Source: Candidatus Omnitrophota bacterium
GTDB taxonomy: Bacteria > Hinthialibacterota > Hinthialibacteria > Hinthialibacterales > JAKPRU01
Assembly (NCBI GenBank): GCA_029570205.1
Contig: JAKQSI010000024.1
Span: 1-50,785 of the forward strand
Length of the DNA: 50,785 nucleotides
Reading direction: 5' to 3'
The notes below the pieces were generated by a model that did no database searches, was not told where the DNA came from, and saw only the letters and a list, made by a program, of their open reading frames with translations. Every line of letters begins with the position of its first letter. The first letter of the stretch is position 1. The position numbers were made by a program, and so were the translations under genes. Below are positions 34,317 to 42,811 of this stretch, in pieces.

Positions 34317-34952
34317 TTACTTATTCGTCTCTGTTGTCTCGTCCCAGAAACGCTGTGCCTGTATGGCGCGGTTCTGTTCTTCGTATGTCGCGAACAGGTA
34401 CGGGTAGGCTGGGGTGTACATTCCATCGACGGCGCGGATCACATCTCCGGGACTGTCAATCCCGTTGGTGATATCGTACCGCACTGCCGGGTTGTCATCA
34501 TGACACTGGTCCGGCCCGAAAGACCAGACAAAAAACGCCGCGTTCTGGGTCTTGTGATAGTAAGCCGGTTCGGATTCAAAGAATTTCTCATGCAGCACCG
34601 CAAACGGCTCCGCATGAAGAAATCCCTTGCTGTCCTTATACCCATTCCGCCAGGGGGCAAACACTCCCTGCTGAAACTTGTCTTCAATGGGTTCCGAGAT
34701 ATAGGCCACCGGAGTGGTGAGAAAACGGTGCTGTCCCTTGTCTCCGTCCAGGTGGGGCATCCAGAGACCGTTGTCCATGTAATAGATCGTCATCGCATCA
34801 GCGAGGACTTTGGCATCGGCGGTCACCACGGTCGACTTGGCGCGTATCTGGGCATTAAGATAATTCGGCACAGCCATCGTGGCCAGGATGCTGATGATCG
34901 TGACCACCACAAGCAGCTCGATCAATGTAAACGCATCAGGTGAACGCATCAT
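34317..34952 (-). CDS. Type II secretion/pilin-like protein with prepilin leader
   Basis: A 211-residue protein with a type IV prepilin leader and N-terminal helix: AFTLIELLVVVTIISILATMAVPNYLNAQIRAK, where cleavage would fall after Ala7 and Glu5 of the mature form is present. The rest resembles GspG-like pseudopilins with a large, loop-rich C-terminal domain (GDKGQHRFLTTPVAYISEP, FFVWSFGPDQCHDDNPAVRYDITNG). Such proteins are common as multiple free-standing genes in some uncultivated phyla and may not belong to a full secretion system. ATG 34952 or 34949. It stands alone; no other secretion genes are near. Confidence 0.85.
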   Translation of the reverse strand: MMRSPDAFTLIELLVVVTIISILATMAVPNYLNAQIRAKSTVVTADAKVLADAMTIYYMDNGLWMPHLDGDKGQHRFLTTPVAYISEPIEDKFQQGVFAPWRNGYKDSKGFLHAEPFAVLHEKFFESEPAYYHKTQNAAFFVWSFGPDQCHDDNPAVRYDITNGIDSPGDVIRAVDGMYTPAYPYLFATYEEQNRAIQAQRFWDETTETNK

Positions 34953-35039
34953 GGAATCTTCTTTTCCTTACCCTATCCACCCCATCCACACGTTCTTCAT
35001 ACCAAGAAGTATATCACCGTCCCGCACGGTTGACAGATG

Positions 35040-35073
35040 AACAAAACAGGGGAGCGGATATCTTCCGCTCCCC
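35040..35073 (-). terminator. Intrinsic terminator of the glycine-zipper lipoprotein gene
   Basis: GGGGAGCGGA/TCCGCTCCCC, a perfect 10-bp stem with a 5-base loop (35049-35073), is followed on the minus strand by TGTTTTGTT, 30 bp after the stop codon. Confidence 0.85.
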
Positions 35074-35103
35074 TTGGCGAATTCCGAGTGAAAATGCCGG
35101 TTC

Positions 35104-35436
35104 TTACCTGTAGTCCGATTGATAGACTGATTTGGTCACCCCGGTGGACGTAGATTGGGTGGTTTCTGCCTCGCGCCGCCCGGCTTCGTAGCCCTCTTCG
35201 CGTGCCTGGTCTTTTTCCTTCTCGAGATAATGGCCACCGAGACCGCCCAACAGGCCGCCCGCAGCCGCGCCGATCGCCGCGCCTTCCGCTGTCTTTCCGT
35301 CATTGTTATGTCCGATAATGCCGCCCGCGAGACCGCCCAGGGTCGCCCCGCCGAGCGCGCCTTTTTGCGTCGTCGTGCAACCCACCATTCCGACAAGTAA
35401 CACGCAAGCAACGGTAATCGCAATCAAGTGTTTCAT
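35104..35436 (-). CDS. Small glycine-zipper lipoprotein
   Basis: A 110-residue outer-envelope protein. A lipoprotein signal ends LLVGMVGC (Cys at about 20) and is followed by TTTQKGALGGATLGGLAGGIIGH and AAIGAAAGGLLGGLGGHYLE, two glycine-zipper (G-x3-G) stretches like those of SlyB/YMGG or Rick_17kDa proteins that insert in or span membranes. The C-terminus is charged and disordered. ATG 35436 has a GGAGG site. A promoter and a terminator bound it as a single-gene unit. Function beyond envelope maintenance is not known. Confidence 0.85.
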   Translation of the reverse strand: MKHLIAITVACVLLVGMVGCTTTQKGALGGATLGGLAGGIIGHNNDGKTAEGAAIGAAAGGLLGGLGGHYLEKEKDQAREEGYEAGRREAETTQSTSTGVTKSVYQSDYR

Positions 35437-35500
35437 TGGAAAAACCTCCATGCCTTGTTTTGAATCTCAACGATCCAGTCGCCTCCATGGTCACGTATAT

Positions 35501-35529
35501 ATTTTACCGCTTTCCAGCCCTGCATCCAA
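35501..35529 (-). promoter_or_regulatory. Putative promoter of the lipoprotein gene
   Basis: On the minus strand TTGGAT (35529-35524) and TAAAAT (35506-35501) are separated by 17 bp, about 65 bp before ATG 35436, in a locally AT-rich patch. Confidence 0.4.
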
Positions 35530-35585
35530 GCTCCACAGGGATGACTTTTTGCTTTACTCTCCCTCTATATCATCCGAGAAATGAA

Positions 35586-36971
35586 ATGAATCGATTGATC
35601 CAGGCCATAGTTCAACGTCCGTTTCTGTTTTTTCTGATTCCTTTTCTGGTTTATATGCTTAATTTCCGCGAGATCAGCAATCGCGGCGACACTGTTCCGA
35701 CTGTGTTCACAGCTCTCAGTCTTCTCTGGGATGGCGATATTTTCCTGGATGAAATCCGGGACTATGTTCCGTATGAACAGTTGCCTTATTTTCTCTCGGA
35801 GCGGCGGGGGCATGTTCTGTCGAATTATCCGATTTTGCCCGGCATCCTGTCCGTCCCCGTGTTCCTGCCCGGTGTTCTGTTCAATTGGATTCGCCCGGAT
35901 TTGCCGGATGCCTGCTGGCGATTTTTCTCCAAATGCGCCGGTTCGCTGTACACCGCGCTTTCGGTCCTGATGCTCTTTCTGACTCTTCGCCGACTCACCA
36001 CTCCAGTGGGTGCGATCGTAATCTCCATGGCCTATGCGTTCGGGACCGCCTCCTGGCCGGTTTCCAGCCAGGCCCTCTGGCAGCACGGACCCAGCTGCTT
36101 TTTGTGGATGGTTGTCCTGTACGAGCTCGTGCGGGTTTCCGTCTCTCCCCCAAGTTGGGGGAAATCCCTCCCACCTTCTCCCCCAGGATTGGGGGAGACA
36201 CAGAGGGGGTTGAATGCTCTCCTCCTCCTCGCCGGTTTTGCCGCAGGGCTTGCTGTGGGATGCCGCCTGATTAACCTTGCTGCGTTTGCCGTGATCGCCG
36301 TTGGTGTCTTGTTCCAATGGAAAGGGCGGGGAATGGCGTACTTCCTGGCCGGGTTTTTGCCGCCGGTATTTCTGCTGCTGGCTTACAATTTCTACTATTT
36401 CGGCGCGTGGGATGGCGGCCTTTCCCAAGTGCTGGAGTTGCGCGAATCTCTCGATGGCGAGGTCGGTGGTGTCTGGGATACGCCGTTGCTGGTGGGGATC
36501 ACCGGCAACCTGGTCAGCCCCAGTCGCGGACTGCTTGTGTTCAGTCCCTTTATTCTCTTCTCAATTTGGGGGATAGTGGAACTTTGGAAAAATCAGGAGA
36601 CCCGGTTTTCTCTGCTCGGGATTTCGATGTGGGCACCCGTGGTTTTCCTTGTGATTATTTCAAAATACACGGTCTGGTGGGGAGGAAACGCTCATTACGG
36701 GCCTCGATATCAGATCGAAATGCTGCCGGTCCTGATGCTTCTGCTGGGGGTCGGTTGGAAACGTTTTTCGGCAAGTCGGTGGTTGCTTGTGGTTTTCTGT
36801 ATCCTTCTGGCCTGTTCGATTTTCATCCAATGGGTCGGCGCGTATTGTCATCCGAGTGAATGGGCTATGGACCCGGTGCCCATTTTTGAGGACAAGAGCC
36901 GATTGTGGGATTGGTGTGATAATCAGATCGTCCGGTGCCTCCAAAGCGGCATCAAACCCAGGGTGTTTTGA
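35586..36971 (+). CDS. Polytopic membrane protein, probable GT-C (ArnT/PMT-like) glycosyltransferase
   Basis: A 461-residue protein with about ten membrane segments. The first periplasmic loop begins SNRGDTVPTVFTALSLLWDGDIFLDE, which in GT-C enzymes of this type holds the acidic residue used to transfer sugar from a lipid-phosphate carrier; YGPRYQIEMLPVLMLLLGVGW near the end is also common to them. A loop near residues 190-212 is encoded by a dispersed palindromic repeat. ATG 35586 gives a normal N-terminus, with only a weak ribosome-binding site; the frame is open back to 35436. Its stop is one base before the ABC importer gene, so they are likely cotranscribed. Confidence 0.7.
   Translation: MNRLIQAIVQRPFLFFLIPFLVYMLNFREISNRGDTVPTVFTALSLLWDGDIFLDEIRDYVPYEQLPYFLSERRGHVLSNYPILPGILSVPVFLPGVLFNWIRPDLPDACWRFFSKCAGSLYTALSVLMLFLTLRRLTTPVGAIVISMAYAFGTASWPVSSQALWQHGPSCFLWMVVLYELVRVSVSPPSWGKSLPPSPPGLGETQRGLNALLLLAGFAAGLAVGCRLINLAAFAVIAVGVLFQWKGRGMAYFLAGFLPPVFLLLAYNFYYFGAWDGGLSQVLELRESLDGEVGGVWDTPLLVGITGNLVSPSRGLLVFSPFILFSIWGIVELWKNQETRFSLLGISMWAPVVFLVIISKYTVWWGGNAHYGPRYQIEMLPVLMLLLGVGWKRFSASRWLLVVFCILLACSIFIQWVGAYCHPSEWAMDPVPIFEDKSRLWDWCDNQIVRCLQSGIKPRVF
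36147..36206. repeat. Palindromic repeat pair inside a membrane-protein gene
   Basis: CTCCCCCAAGTTGGGGGAAA and CTCCCCCAGGATTGGGGGAG stand side by side and add VSPPSWGKSLPPSPPGLGET in frame between two membrane segments. Relatives are at 13396-13427 and 49273-49297. Confidence 0.85.
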
Positions 36972-36972
36972 C

Positions 36973-39450
36973 ATGGTGAGATCCGTGAATGTGTCATCTA
37001 TAAAACCGTCGGGGGCGCCGGACCCCGACGACCGGTCGCTTGTGGGATGGATTCGGGAGAATCCGAGGTATTTCTTTTTCCTTCCGCTCGTTCTGGCGGT
37101 CTTGGCTCCCCTCTATTTCGAGAATCCGTACAAAACCAAAGATACGGTCATTGTCGCTTGGGGCATGGTGATGCGCGGCGAAAGCCGCCCCGGATATATT
37201 GCCTGCCGAGACCTTTTCGAAAAGAGGCATCCGGGAGTGCGGGTCCAAATGTTCAGCTGCGGGCGTGGCGATAATCCTCAGCGACTGATGGGCGCCATTG
37301 CGGGAAACTCCGCTCCGGACCTGGTTCAATTCGAGTCCTACCAGGTTGCTTCCTGGGCGGCCCGGAATGCGTTCGTGCCGCTTGATGAATGGATCGAGCG
37401 GGACCGGGATGAAACTTACGGTGTCCGCCGGGAAGAATATGTCAAATCGAGTTGGGAACCGGTCACCTGGCGTGGGCAGACCTATGGCATTCCTTCCTGG
37501 ATGGGGACTTTCGCAATGGTTTACAACAAGACCGCATTCCGGGAGGTCGGCCTGGATCCCGAATCACCGCCCAAGACCTATGACGATCTCCTTGAGGCAT
37601 CCAAAAAACTGGTGAAGTTCGACAGCGCGGGGAATATCGAACGCGGTGGCTGGATTCCGCTCTATTTCATAGACCAGAAGCACTTCACTTCCTATCTTGT
37701 GTCTCTCCTGCAGGCCGGGGGCAAGCTGATGTCACCGGATGGGCTGTATCCGCAAATCGACACGGAGGAAGCCCACCGGGTAATTGATCTGTATCGAAAA
37801 GCTCATGCCATCCACGGCGGGTGGACCAAAATCCAGACGCTTTACAGTTTGATCGGCGGCCAGAGCGGAGATTTGTTTCTTTCCGGGAGGGTAGCGATAG
37901 ACCTCGAAGATGACTGGCTTGTTTATCGAGTGGCTTCATTTGTTCCCGATTTTGATTTCGGTGTCGCTCCGTTCCCCAGTTTCGACGGTAAGACGATTGT
38001 GTCCCAGTCAATCGGCTTGTCGTATGTGATTCCGATCAATGCGCCGCACCCCGAACTGGCCTGGGAATTCATCAAGTGGATGAATTCACCGGAAGCGATC
38101 CTGCTTCGGAACTCCCGTTGGAGAGAGGAAAGCCGCAAGCAACTCGGCCCAAACGCCCCACAATATGTGGGACTGCACTCCAATATGGCGTGTAATGAAG
38201 TGGCTTGGGCGGAACCGCAGTTCGATTCGCCCCGTTTGCAGGAAGCCGCCAATGTTTTTCGAAGCCTCTTGCCTTATACGCGCGAAATGGCCACCAATCC
38301 TGTTACCGCGGCTCTTCGATACCGGCTGGGCAATGCGCTCCGTCGGATATTTGCCGGTCAAATGGAGGTTGGAGAAGCGCTCAGACAGGTTGAGCGCGAA
38401 CTCAACAAACAGTTGGAGGAGTTTCGCGCCGAACCGCCCGGGCTTCCGCTTTCCGGCTGGGCAATCGCACAGGTTACGATGGGGATTCTTCTGTGCGTGG
38501 TGGCGGCAACGGTCATACTGGTTGTCCGTCAATCGAGGCGTGGGCGCATTCAATGGCGCAATGCACTGGGCGGATATTTGCTCGCCTCGCCATGGCTGAC
38601 CGGATTCTTCGTATTTATCGGCGGTCCGATCATCGCTTCGTTTATCCTCAGTTTCTGCTCTTACGATGTGCTGCACAACCCGCGTTTTATTGGAGCGAAT
38701 AATTATGCCGAAGCCTTCACACGTGATGCCTTGTTTTGGAAAAGCCTGGGCAACACGGCGTTTATGATGCTGGGCATTCCCATAGCAATGAGTGTTTCGC
38801 TGGGCATTGCCATGCTGCTGAATATGCGAGTGCGCGGTTTGGGGATTTATCGCACCATGTACTATCTTCCCGCGATAGTACCCATGGTCGCCGGCGCTGT
38901 CCTGTGGCAGTGGCTCCTTTCCCCCCAGACCGGCCCGGTAACTTGGGTGTTTGAACACACTCTCACACCGTTTTTTGCCGCATTCGGTATGGAACTTCAC
39001 GCTCCGGTCTGGCTGCAAGATGATGCCTGGATCAAACCCAGCTTCATCTTGATGGGCTTGTGGAATGCCGGGGCAGGCATGATTATCTGGCTGGCGGGTC
39101 TCCAGGGAATCCCGGAACAATTGTACGAGTCTGCCGCCATTGACGGAGCCGGACCGTGGTCACGGTTTTGGTCGATCACTATCCCCATGCTCACTCCGTA
39201 TATCTTCTTCGAACTCATCACCGGCATCATCGGCACATTCCAAATCTTCACCACAGCTCTTGTGATCACGAACGATTACCCCCCGGATGCCGTTCTGTTT
39301 TATGTTTACCACCTGTTCAACAATGCTTTCCGATATTTTCACATGGGATATGCCTCGGCCATGGCCTGGATTCTTTTCCTGATCGTTCTGGTTTTGACGG
39401 TTTGCCAGGTCTGGGGAGCAAAACGCTGGGTCTATTACGGGGGCAATTGA
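36973..39450 (+). CDS. Fused extracellular solute-binding protein and ABC importer permease (MalF-like)
   Basis: An 825-residue natural fusion for carbohydrate-type uptake. A membrane anchor at 33-49 precedes a family 1 sugar-binding-protein domain (about 60-475: VIVAWGMVMRG, APDLVQFESYQVASWA, GIPSWMGTFAMVYNKTAF, GVAPFPSF, ELAWEFIKWM). A second segment (about 494-518) links it to a MalF-type permease (about 530-825) with six segments and the EAA loop EQLYESAAIDGAGPWSRFWSITIPML that docks the ATPase. ATG 36973 is one base after the previous stop; the longer frame from 36787 overlaps that gene and is rejected. The MalG-like partner follows immediately. No ATPase gene is seen, so a shared one elsewhere is inferred. 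Confidence 0.9.
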   Translation: MVRSVNVSSIKPSGAPDPDDRSLVGWIRENPRYFFFLPLVLAVLAPLYFENPYKTKDTVIVAWGMVMRGESRPGYIACRDLFEKRHPGVRVQMFSCGRGDNPQRLMGAIAGNSAPDLVQFESYQVASWAARNAFVPLDEWIERDRDETYGVRREEYVKSSWEPVTWRGQTYGIPSWMGTFAMVYNKTAFREVGLDPESPPKTYDDLLEASKKLVKFDSAGNIERGGWIPLYFIDQKHFTSYLVSLLQAGGKLMSPDGLYPQIDTEEAHRVIDLYRKAHAIHGGWTKIQTLYSLIGGQSGDLFLSGRVAIDLEDDWLVYRVASFVPDFDFGVAPFPSFDGKTIVSQSIGLSYVIPINAPHPELAWEFIKWMNSPEAILLRNSRWREESRKQLGPNAPQYVGLHSNMACNEVAWAEPQFDSPRLQEAANVFRSLLPYTREMATNPVTAALRYRLGNALRRIFAGQMEVGEALRQVERELNKQLEEFRAEPPGLPLSGWAIAQVTMGILLCVVAATVILVVRQSRRGRIQWRNALGGYLLASPWLTGFFVFIGGPIIASFILSFCSYDVLHNPRFIGANNYAEAFTRDALFWKSLGNTAFMMLGIPIAMSVSLGIAMLLNMRVRGLGIYRTMYYLPAIVPMVAGAVLWQWLLSPQTGPVTWVFEHTLTPFFAAFGMELHAPVWLQDDAWIKPSFILMGLWNAGAGMIIWLAGLQGIPEQLYESAAIDGAGPWSRFWSITIPMLTPYIFFELITGIIGTFQIFTTALVITNDYPPDAVLFYVYHLFNNAFRYFHMGYASAMAWILFLIVLVLTVCQVWGAKRWVYYGGN

Positions 39451-39451
39451 G

Positions 39452-40309
39452 ATGACAGGACGATCTCTTATCCGAGCATTCATCCCGCACCTGTTTCTAT
39501 CGACCGGGGCGGTGATTTTTCTATTTCCGTTCCTCTGGGTGGCTTTGACCTCTCTGAAAGGTCCTGATGAGGTTGTTCAGGTTCCCCAGCCGTGGATTCC
39601 CTCTGTGCTGAAGCATTGGCCCATCAATTGGAAGGTGGCTGTCGACAATTACAAGAAGGTGTTTGAGATGTTGCCCGTGTGGGACCTGACCCGAAACACA
39701 CTGTATGTCACCTTTATGAGTATCATTGGCCAGCTCTTTGCCTGCTCTATGGTGGGGTATTCGTTTGCCCGGTTGTCGTGGCCGGGCAGGGATATCTGGT
39801 TCGTGGTTCTTCTGGCCACCATGATGCTGCCGCCGCAGGTCACTTTCATTCCGGTCTTCCTGATCTTTCGGGCGCTGGGCTGGTACAACACAATGAAACC
39901 TCTCTGGTTTCCCTTCTTTTTCGGCAGCGCATTCTTCATCTTTCTTCTTCGGCAATTTTTCCGGACGCTGCCGACTGATTTGGAAGATGCCGCCCACATT
40001 GACGGCTGCGGCCACTTCCGCACATTCATCGAGATCATGCTGCCGCTCGTCAAACCGGCCCTGGGAGCGGTCGCCGTCTTTCAGTTTATGAACAGCTGGA
40101 ACGATTTCCTCGGCCCTCTTATCTATATCAATGATGACCGATTCACCACCCTTTCGATGGGAGTTTATTATTACAAACTGGAACGGCAGGGAATGTGGGG
40201 AGAGATGATGGCTGTCACCCTCATGATGACTTTACCCGCCATCGTGGTCTTCTTCTGCGCTCAAAAACACTTTGTCCAGGGAATTACACTGACCGGCATG
40301 AAGGAATAA
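39452..40309 (+). CDS. Carbohydrate ABC transporter permease (MalG-like)
   Basis: A 285-residue permease with six membrane segments, partner of the fused protein upstream. The MalG-type start (LFLSTGAVIFLFPFLWVALTSLK), the EAA loop LPTDLEDAAHIDGCGHFRTFIEIMLPLVKPAL and the C-terminal QKHFVQGITLTGMKE are all typical. ATG 39452 is one base after the upstream stop, so the two are translationally linked. The solute cannot be told from sequence. Confidence 0.94.
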   Translation: MTGRSLIRAFIPHLFLSTGAVIFLFPFLWVALTSLKGPDEVVQVPQPWIPSVLKHWPINWKVAVDNYKKVFEMLPVWDLTRNTLYVTFMSIIGQLFACSMVGYSFARLSWPGRDIWFVVLLATMMLPPQVTFIPVFLIFRALGWYNTMKPLWFPFFFGSAFFIFLLRQFFRTLPTDLEDAAHIDGCGHFRTFIEIMLPLVKPALGAVAVFQFMNSWNDFLGPLIYINDDRFTTLSMGVYYYKLERQGMWGEMMAVTLMMTLPAIVVFFCAQKHFVQGITLTGMKE

Positions 40310-40344
40310 CCCCCAGGTGGCAGGGGCCATCTTGCCCCCGACAA

Positions 40345-41424
40345 TTACTTATCCTCCTGCTTCTTCTGCAGTCGATCCATCACCGCCATACGGGTTCCCC
40401 GAGTCTTCTTCTTGCCTTCACCGGAACCCTGCTCCCGGGACGTTTTCAATCGCTGAACCTGTGTGACCGCACTGTTTTTGAGATTCTCATCTTTGAAAAT
40501 CTCTTTCTCAATCCATTCGCAAATCCGGTCCACTTCCTTAATTCCCTGCACGAGGACCTTGGACTCCACCGCCAGGGCTTTCAGTTCCCGACGATAGCCG
40601 GCGACCCCTTTCAACTGTTCCGGGTTGAGCCGCAAGGCCCCACTATCTTCAAACAGATCCTCCCCACCATCTCCCACGGACTGCTGGAGTTTGCTCAGTT
40701 CGCGCTGGATGAGGGAATCCCGCATTTCGCATAAATGACGTTGCGTGTCCAAAACACGGCTTTTGTGTTTTTGAAGGTCCAGCCGATAGTAGTATGCGGC
40801 ATAAGTCAGCGGTTCCAGCGACCGGCTTCGCAACAGATACTGCCTTTTTTCCTGAATCAGTTGCCTGGCGAGCGATGCGGCGGCGACCGAGTTGCCTGCC
40901 TTCTGGAGACTCATCATTTCCGCCAGTTTTCGCTCATAACTGGCGAAGATCGGTTCCGCTCGCTTGCGTTCCGTGATCTCTTTTTCGAGTTCCAGGAGGT
41001 CTTCAACGTTCTCTTCGGTAATTTCAAATCGTCTGCGCAGGCTATTCGTGAGTTCCTCGGCCTCTTCGTTCCCGATTGCGCCTTCCTGGATCCGCTGGGA
41101 AAGCGTTTGAATAGCCAGGCTGAACAGAACTCGGATCTCCTCAGCCAACGACCGGCTTGAACCCCGCAATGCTTTCTCCAGGCCGGTCTTGAAGGACGCA
41201 TTGCTTTTTGTGTTGTCTTCGTAGTCTTTCAGCAGACGCTGCGCCTCGTCCAATGTGAACCACGTGACTTTGCCGTTGTGGATAACTTTTACCAGCTCAT
41301 CCGTATGGACATTCTTGTTCTCGGCAACAGAACCTTTTTCCGTTTCCCAGTAGCTGAAACGTTTCTTAAAAAAGTAGTTCTGGAGAGACTGGTCGAAAAA
41401 TTGTTCGATCTCAACAGCAGGCAT
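40345..41424 (-). CDS. Coiled-coil protein of unknown function
   Basis: A 359-residue soluble, highly charged protein without signal peptide or membrane segment. After an N-terminal part that includes KVIHNGKVTWFTLDEAQRLL it is almost wholly helical, with long Glu/Lys/Arg heptad stretches (EELTNSLRRRFEITEENVEDLLELEKEITERKRAEP) and a basic, disordered end (GSGEGKKKTRGTR). No family was recognised. It converges with the ABC importer genes (35 bp between stops). ATG 41424 has a GGAAG site. Confidence 0.75.
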   Translation of the reverse strand: MPAVEIEQFFDQSLQNYFFKKRFSYWETEKGSVAENKNVHTDELVKVIHNGKVTWFTLDEAQRLLKDYEDNTKSNASFKTGLEKALRGSSRSLAEEIRVLFSLAIQTLSQRIQEGAIGNEEAEELTNSLRRRFEITEENVEDLLELEKEITERKRAEPIFASYERKLAEMMSLQKAGNSVAAASLARQLIQEKRQYLLRSRSLEPLTYAAYYYRLDLQKHKSRVLDTQRHLCEMRDSLIQRELSKLQQSVGDGGEDLFEDSGALRLNPEQLKGVAGYRRELKALAVESKVLVQGIKEVDRICEWIEKEIFKDENLKNSAVTQVQRLKTSREQGSGEGKKKTRGTRMAVMDRLQKKQEDK

Positions 41425-41650
41425 TCTTCCATTCCCCCAACTGCCGAGGCGGTATGGAAAGATTTCGCGTCCACCTCACCTCAAATCGATCAACACGGTC
41501 CGTCTATTTTGCTTACCATCACAGAAAGTATATCAAAATCTGTGGTGAATCCCAACATTTGTTTGCCAAAAATAATTATGAGGATTCGGTGAATGTACGG
41601 TTCCCCAAGCGGGAACGGGACTTGCTAGTACTATTTTGATAAATCCGGGC

Positions 41651-41788
41651 ATGTCGGACGGCCAAATTGTTCCTAAGTGCTTGAGATGTAAGAGGTTATC
41701 TCATTAGAGAGTCTGAGGAGCTCTGGGGGCGGCGACAGGAAAATCCTGCCCCGATTGCGGGCACACATGGAGGTTGTCAGATGACTGA
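41651..41788 (+). pseudogene. Possible broken zinc-ribbon reading frame
   Basis: From ATG 41651 one frame reads MSDGQIVPKCLRCKRLSH, stop, then two codons, a second stop, and goes on as GAATGKSCPDCGHTWRLSDD before ending at 41788. Two CxxC pairs in one frame, 20 residues apart, are what a zinc ribbon would need, but TAG (41705) and TGA (41714) interrupt it. The intervening stretch reads openly in the +1 frame (YLIRESEELWGRRQ), so two compensating frameshifts are an alternative. Its end overlaps the ATG of the next small gene. The gap 41425-41650 holds nothing else recognisable. Confidence 0.35.
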
Positions 41789-41990
41789 GCATTCGCAAAT
41801 GGATCGACTGAGAGACATGGCCAAACGGTTCCAGACATACTTTCGGAATCCCGGCCTGGCGGAAACATCATTTATCACTTCCGCCCGGTTTCGGGGATTC
41901 TCTCATACCGCCGTGCACCGCGTTGCCGTGCTGTTCTGGCCGAGGGGGCATGTTGCGCGCCTCGCGGCGGAAGGAATCATCGAACTGTGA
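41781..41990 (+). CDS. Small protein of unknown function
   Basis: A 69-residue frame, MTEHSQMDRLRDMAKRFQTYF at its start, with a strong GGAGG site 7 bases before ATG 41781 and a very strong terminator 17 bp after its stop. Those two signals, more than its sequence, argue that it is expressed. It is basic, with no signal peptide or membrane segment, and matches no family known to me. Confidence 0.5.
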   Translation: MTEHSQMDRLRDMAKRFQTYFRNPGLAETSFITSARFRGFSHTAVHRVAVLFWPRGHVARLAAEGIIEL

Positions 41991-42007
41991 CAGGTCAGAA
42001 AGCGATC

Positions 42008-42051
42008 GGGGCAGCCGGAAAAGGGGAGAGTGTTCCGGCTGCCCCGTTTTT
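42008..42051 (+). terminator. Strong intrinsic terminator
   Basis: GGGGCAGCCGGAA and TTCCGGCTGCCCC form a perfect 13-bp stem (42008-42020 with 42033-42045) followed by GTTTTT. It ends the short transcript carrying the 41781-41990 gene. Confidence 0.92.
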
Positions 42052-42161
42052 GAGCGCTCGATCCCGCCGAAAAATGTGGTTGTGTCCTTTGGGAATTGCT
42101 AAAATATAGATACCGTGAGTGCATGGATTTTGCGGGATTCCTGAATGCGAGGCACAATCCC

Positions 42162-42554
42162 ATGGGATGGTTCAGGAAAAAGAGAACGAACTCCGATGAG
42201 GAACTTCTGGCACGACAGAACCCTCTTCTCAAGGCAGGCGAGTGGGAAGAATTGCTGTCGTCCCGGCGCTCGCTTTCTCATCGTCGCATGGTCACGACAT
42301 CGCGGGAGTACCGCAAAGACATCAAATTCATCGTGTTCGGAGCCATCTTGGGCGCAATTGTTGTCGGTCTCGTCAGCATGATGGCGTCGGGGATCTACAT
42401 CTGGCGTATTGACGGTTATAGTTCCAGTCGGGGATTCAGTATGATTGACGGCCCGGACCGCCCCGTACGGCCCATTCTCGAGCGCGCGGGCTACGCGGGG
42501 GTGGCTACGGGTTTTGGTATCTTCCTTTTCAGACGATTTTGGCATCGCCGGTGA
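42162..42554 (+). CDS. Small two-segment membrane protein of unknown function
   Basis: A 130-residue protein starting MGWFRKKRTNSDEELLARQ, with a basic cytoplasmic N-terminus, a long membrane segment (FIVFGAILGAIVVGLVSMMASGIYIW, about 55-80) and a second (AGVATGFGIFLFRRFW) at the end. ATG 42162 has a GAGG site; an ATG at 42123 in the same frame is possible. No family recognised. It is on its own between a terminator and trmB. Confidence 0.6.
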   Translation: MGWFRKKRTNSDEELLARQNPLLKAGEWEELLSSRRSLSHRRMVTTSREYRKDIKFIVFGAILGAIVVGLVSMMASGIYIWRIDGYSSSRGFSMIDGPDRPVRPILERAGYAGVATGFGIFLFRRFWHRR

Positions 42555-42811
42555 TACCGGAGTGCGCGACCAGTTAACTTTTAGGCGGATGGAAGAAATC
42601 GCTTTGAGGAATCATCTCCCATATCCTGGACTCCTGGGGGCGTACTTTCACAAGTGGAATACCTGCGAGGAAAGTGTGTCATGAATGGCGCGGTGTCCAC
42701 CGACCTGGCCGGCCTGGCCCAGCGAATTCAGGGACAGCAATGTATCGGGTTGGGCTTCCAGCGGTATCACATTTTCTCCGCGCAGGCGACCCGGCATTCT
42801 TACAATCAGAC

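Noticed and set aside
36787-36972. Longer N-terminus for the fused ABC protein
   Set aside because: It would overlap 185 bp of the preceding gene in another frame; ATG 36973, one base after that stop, gives a natural N-terminus.
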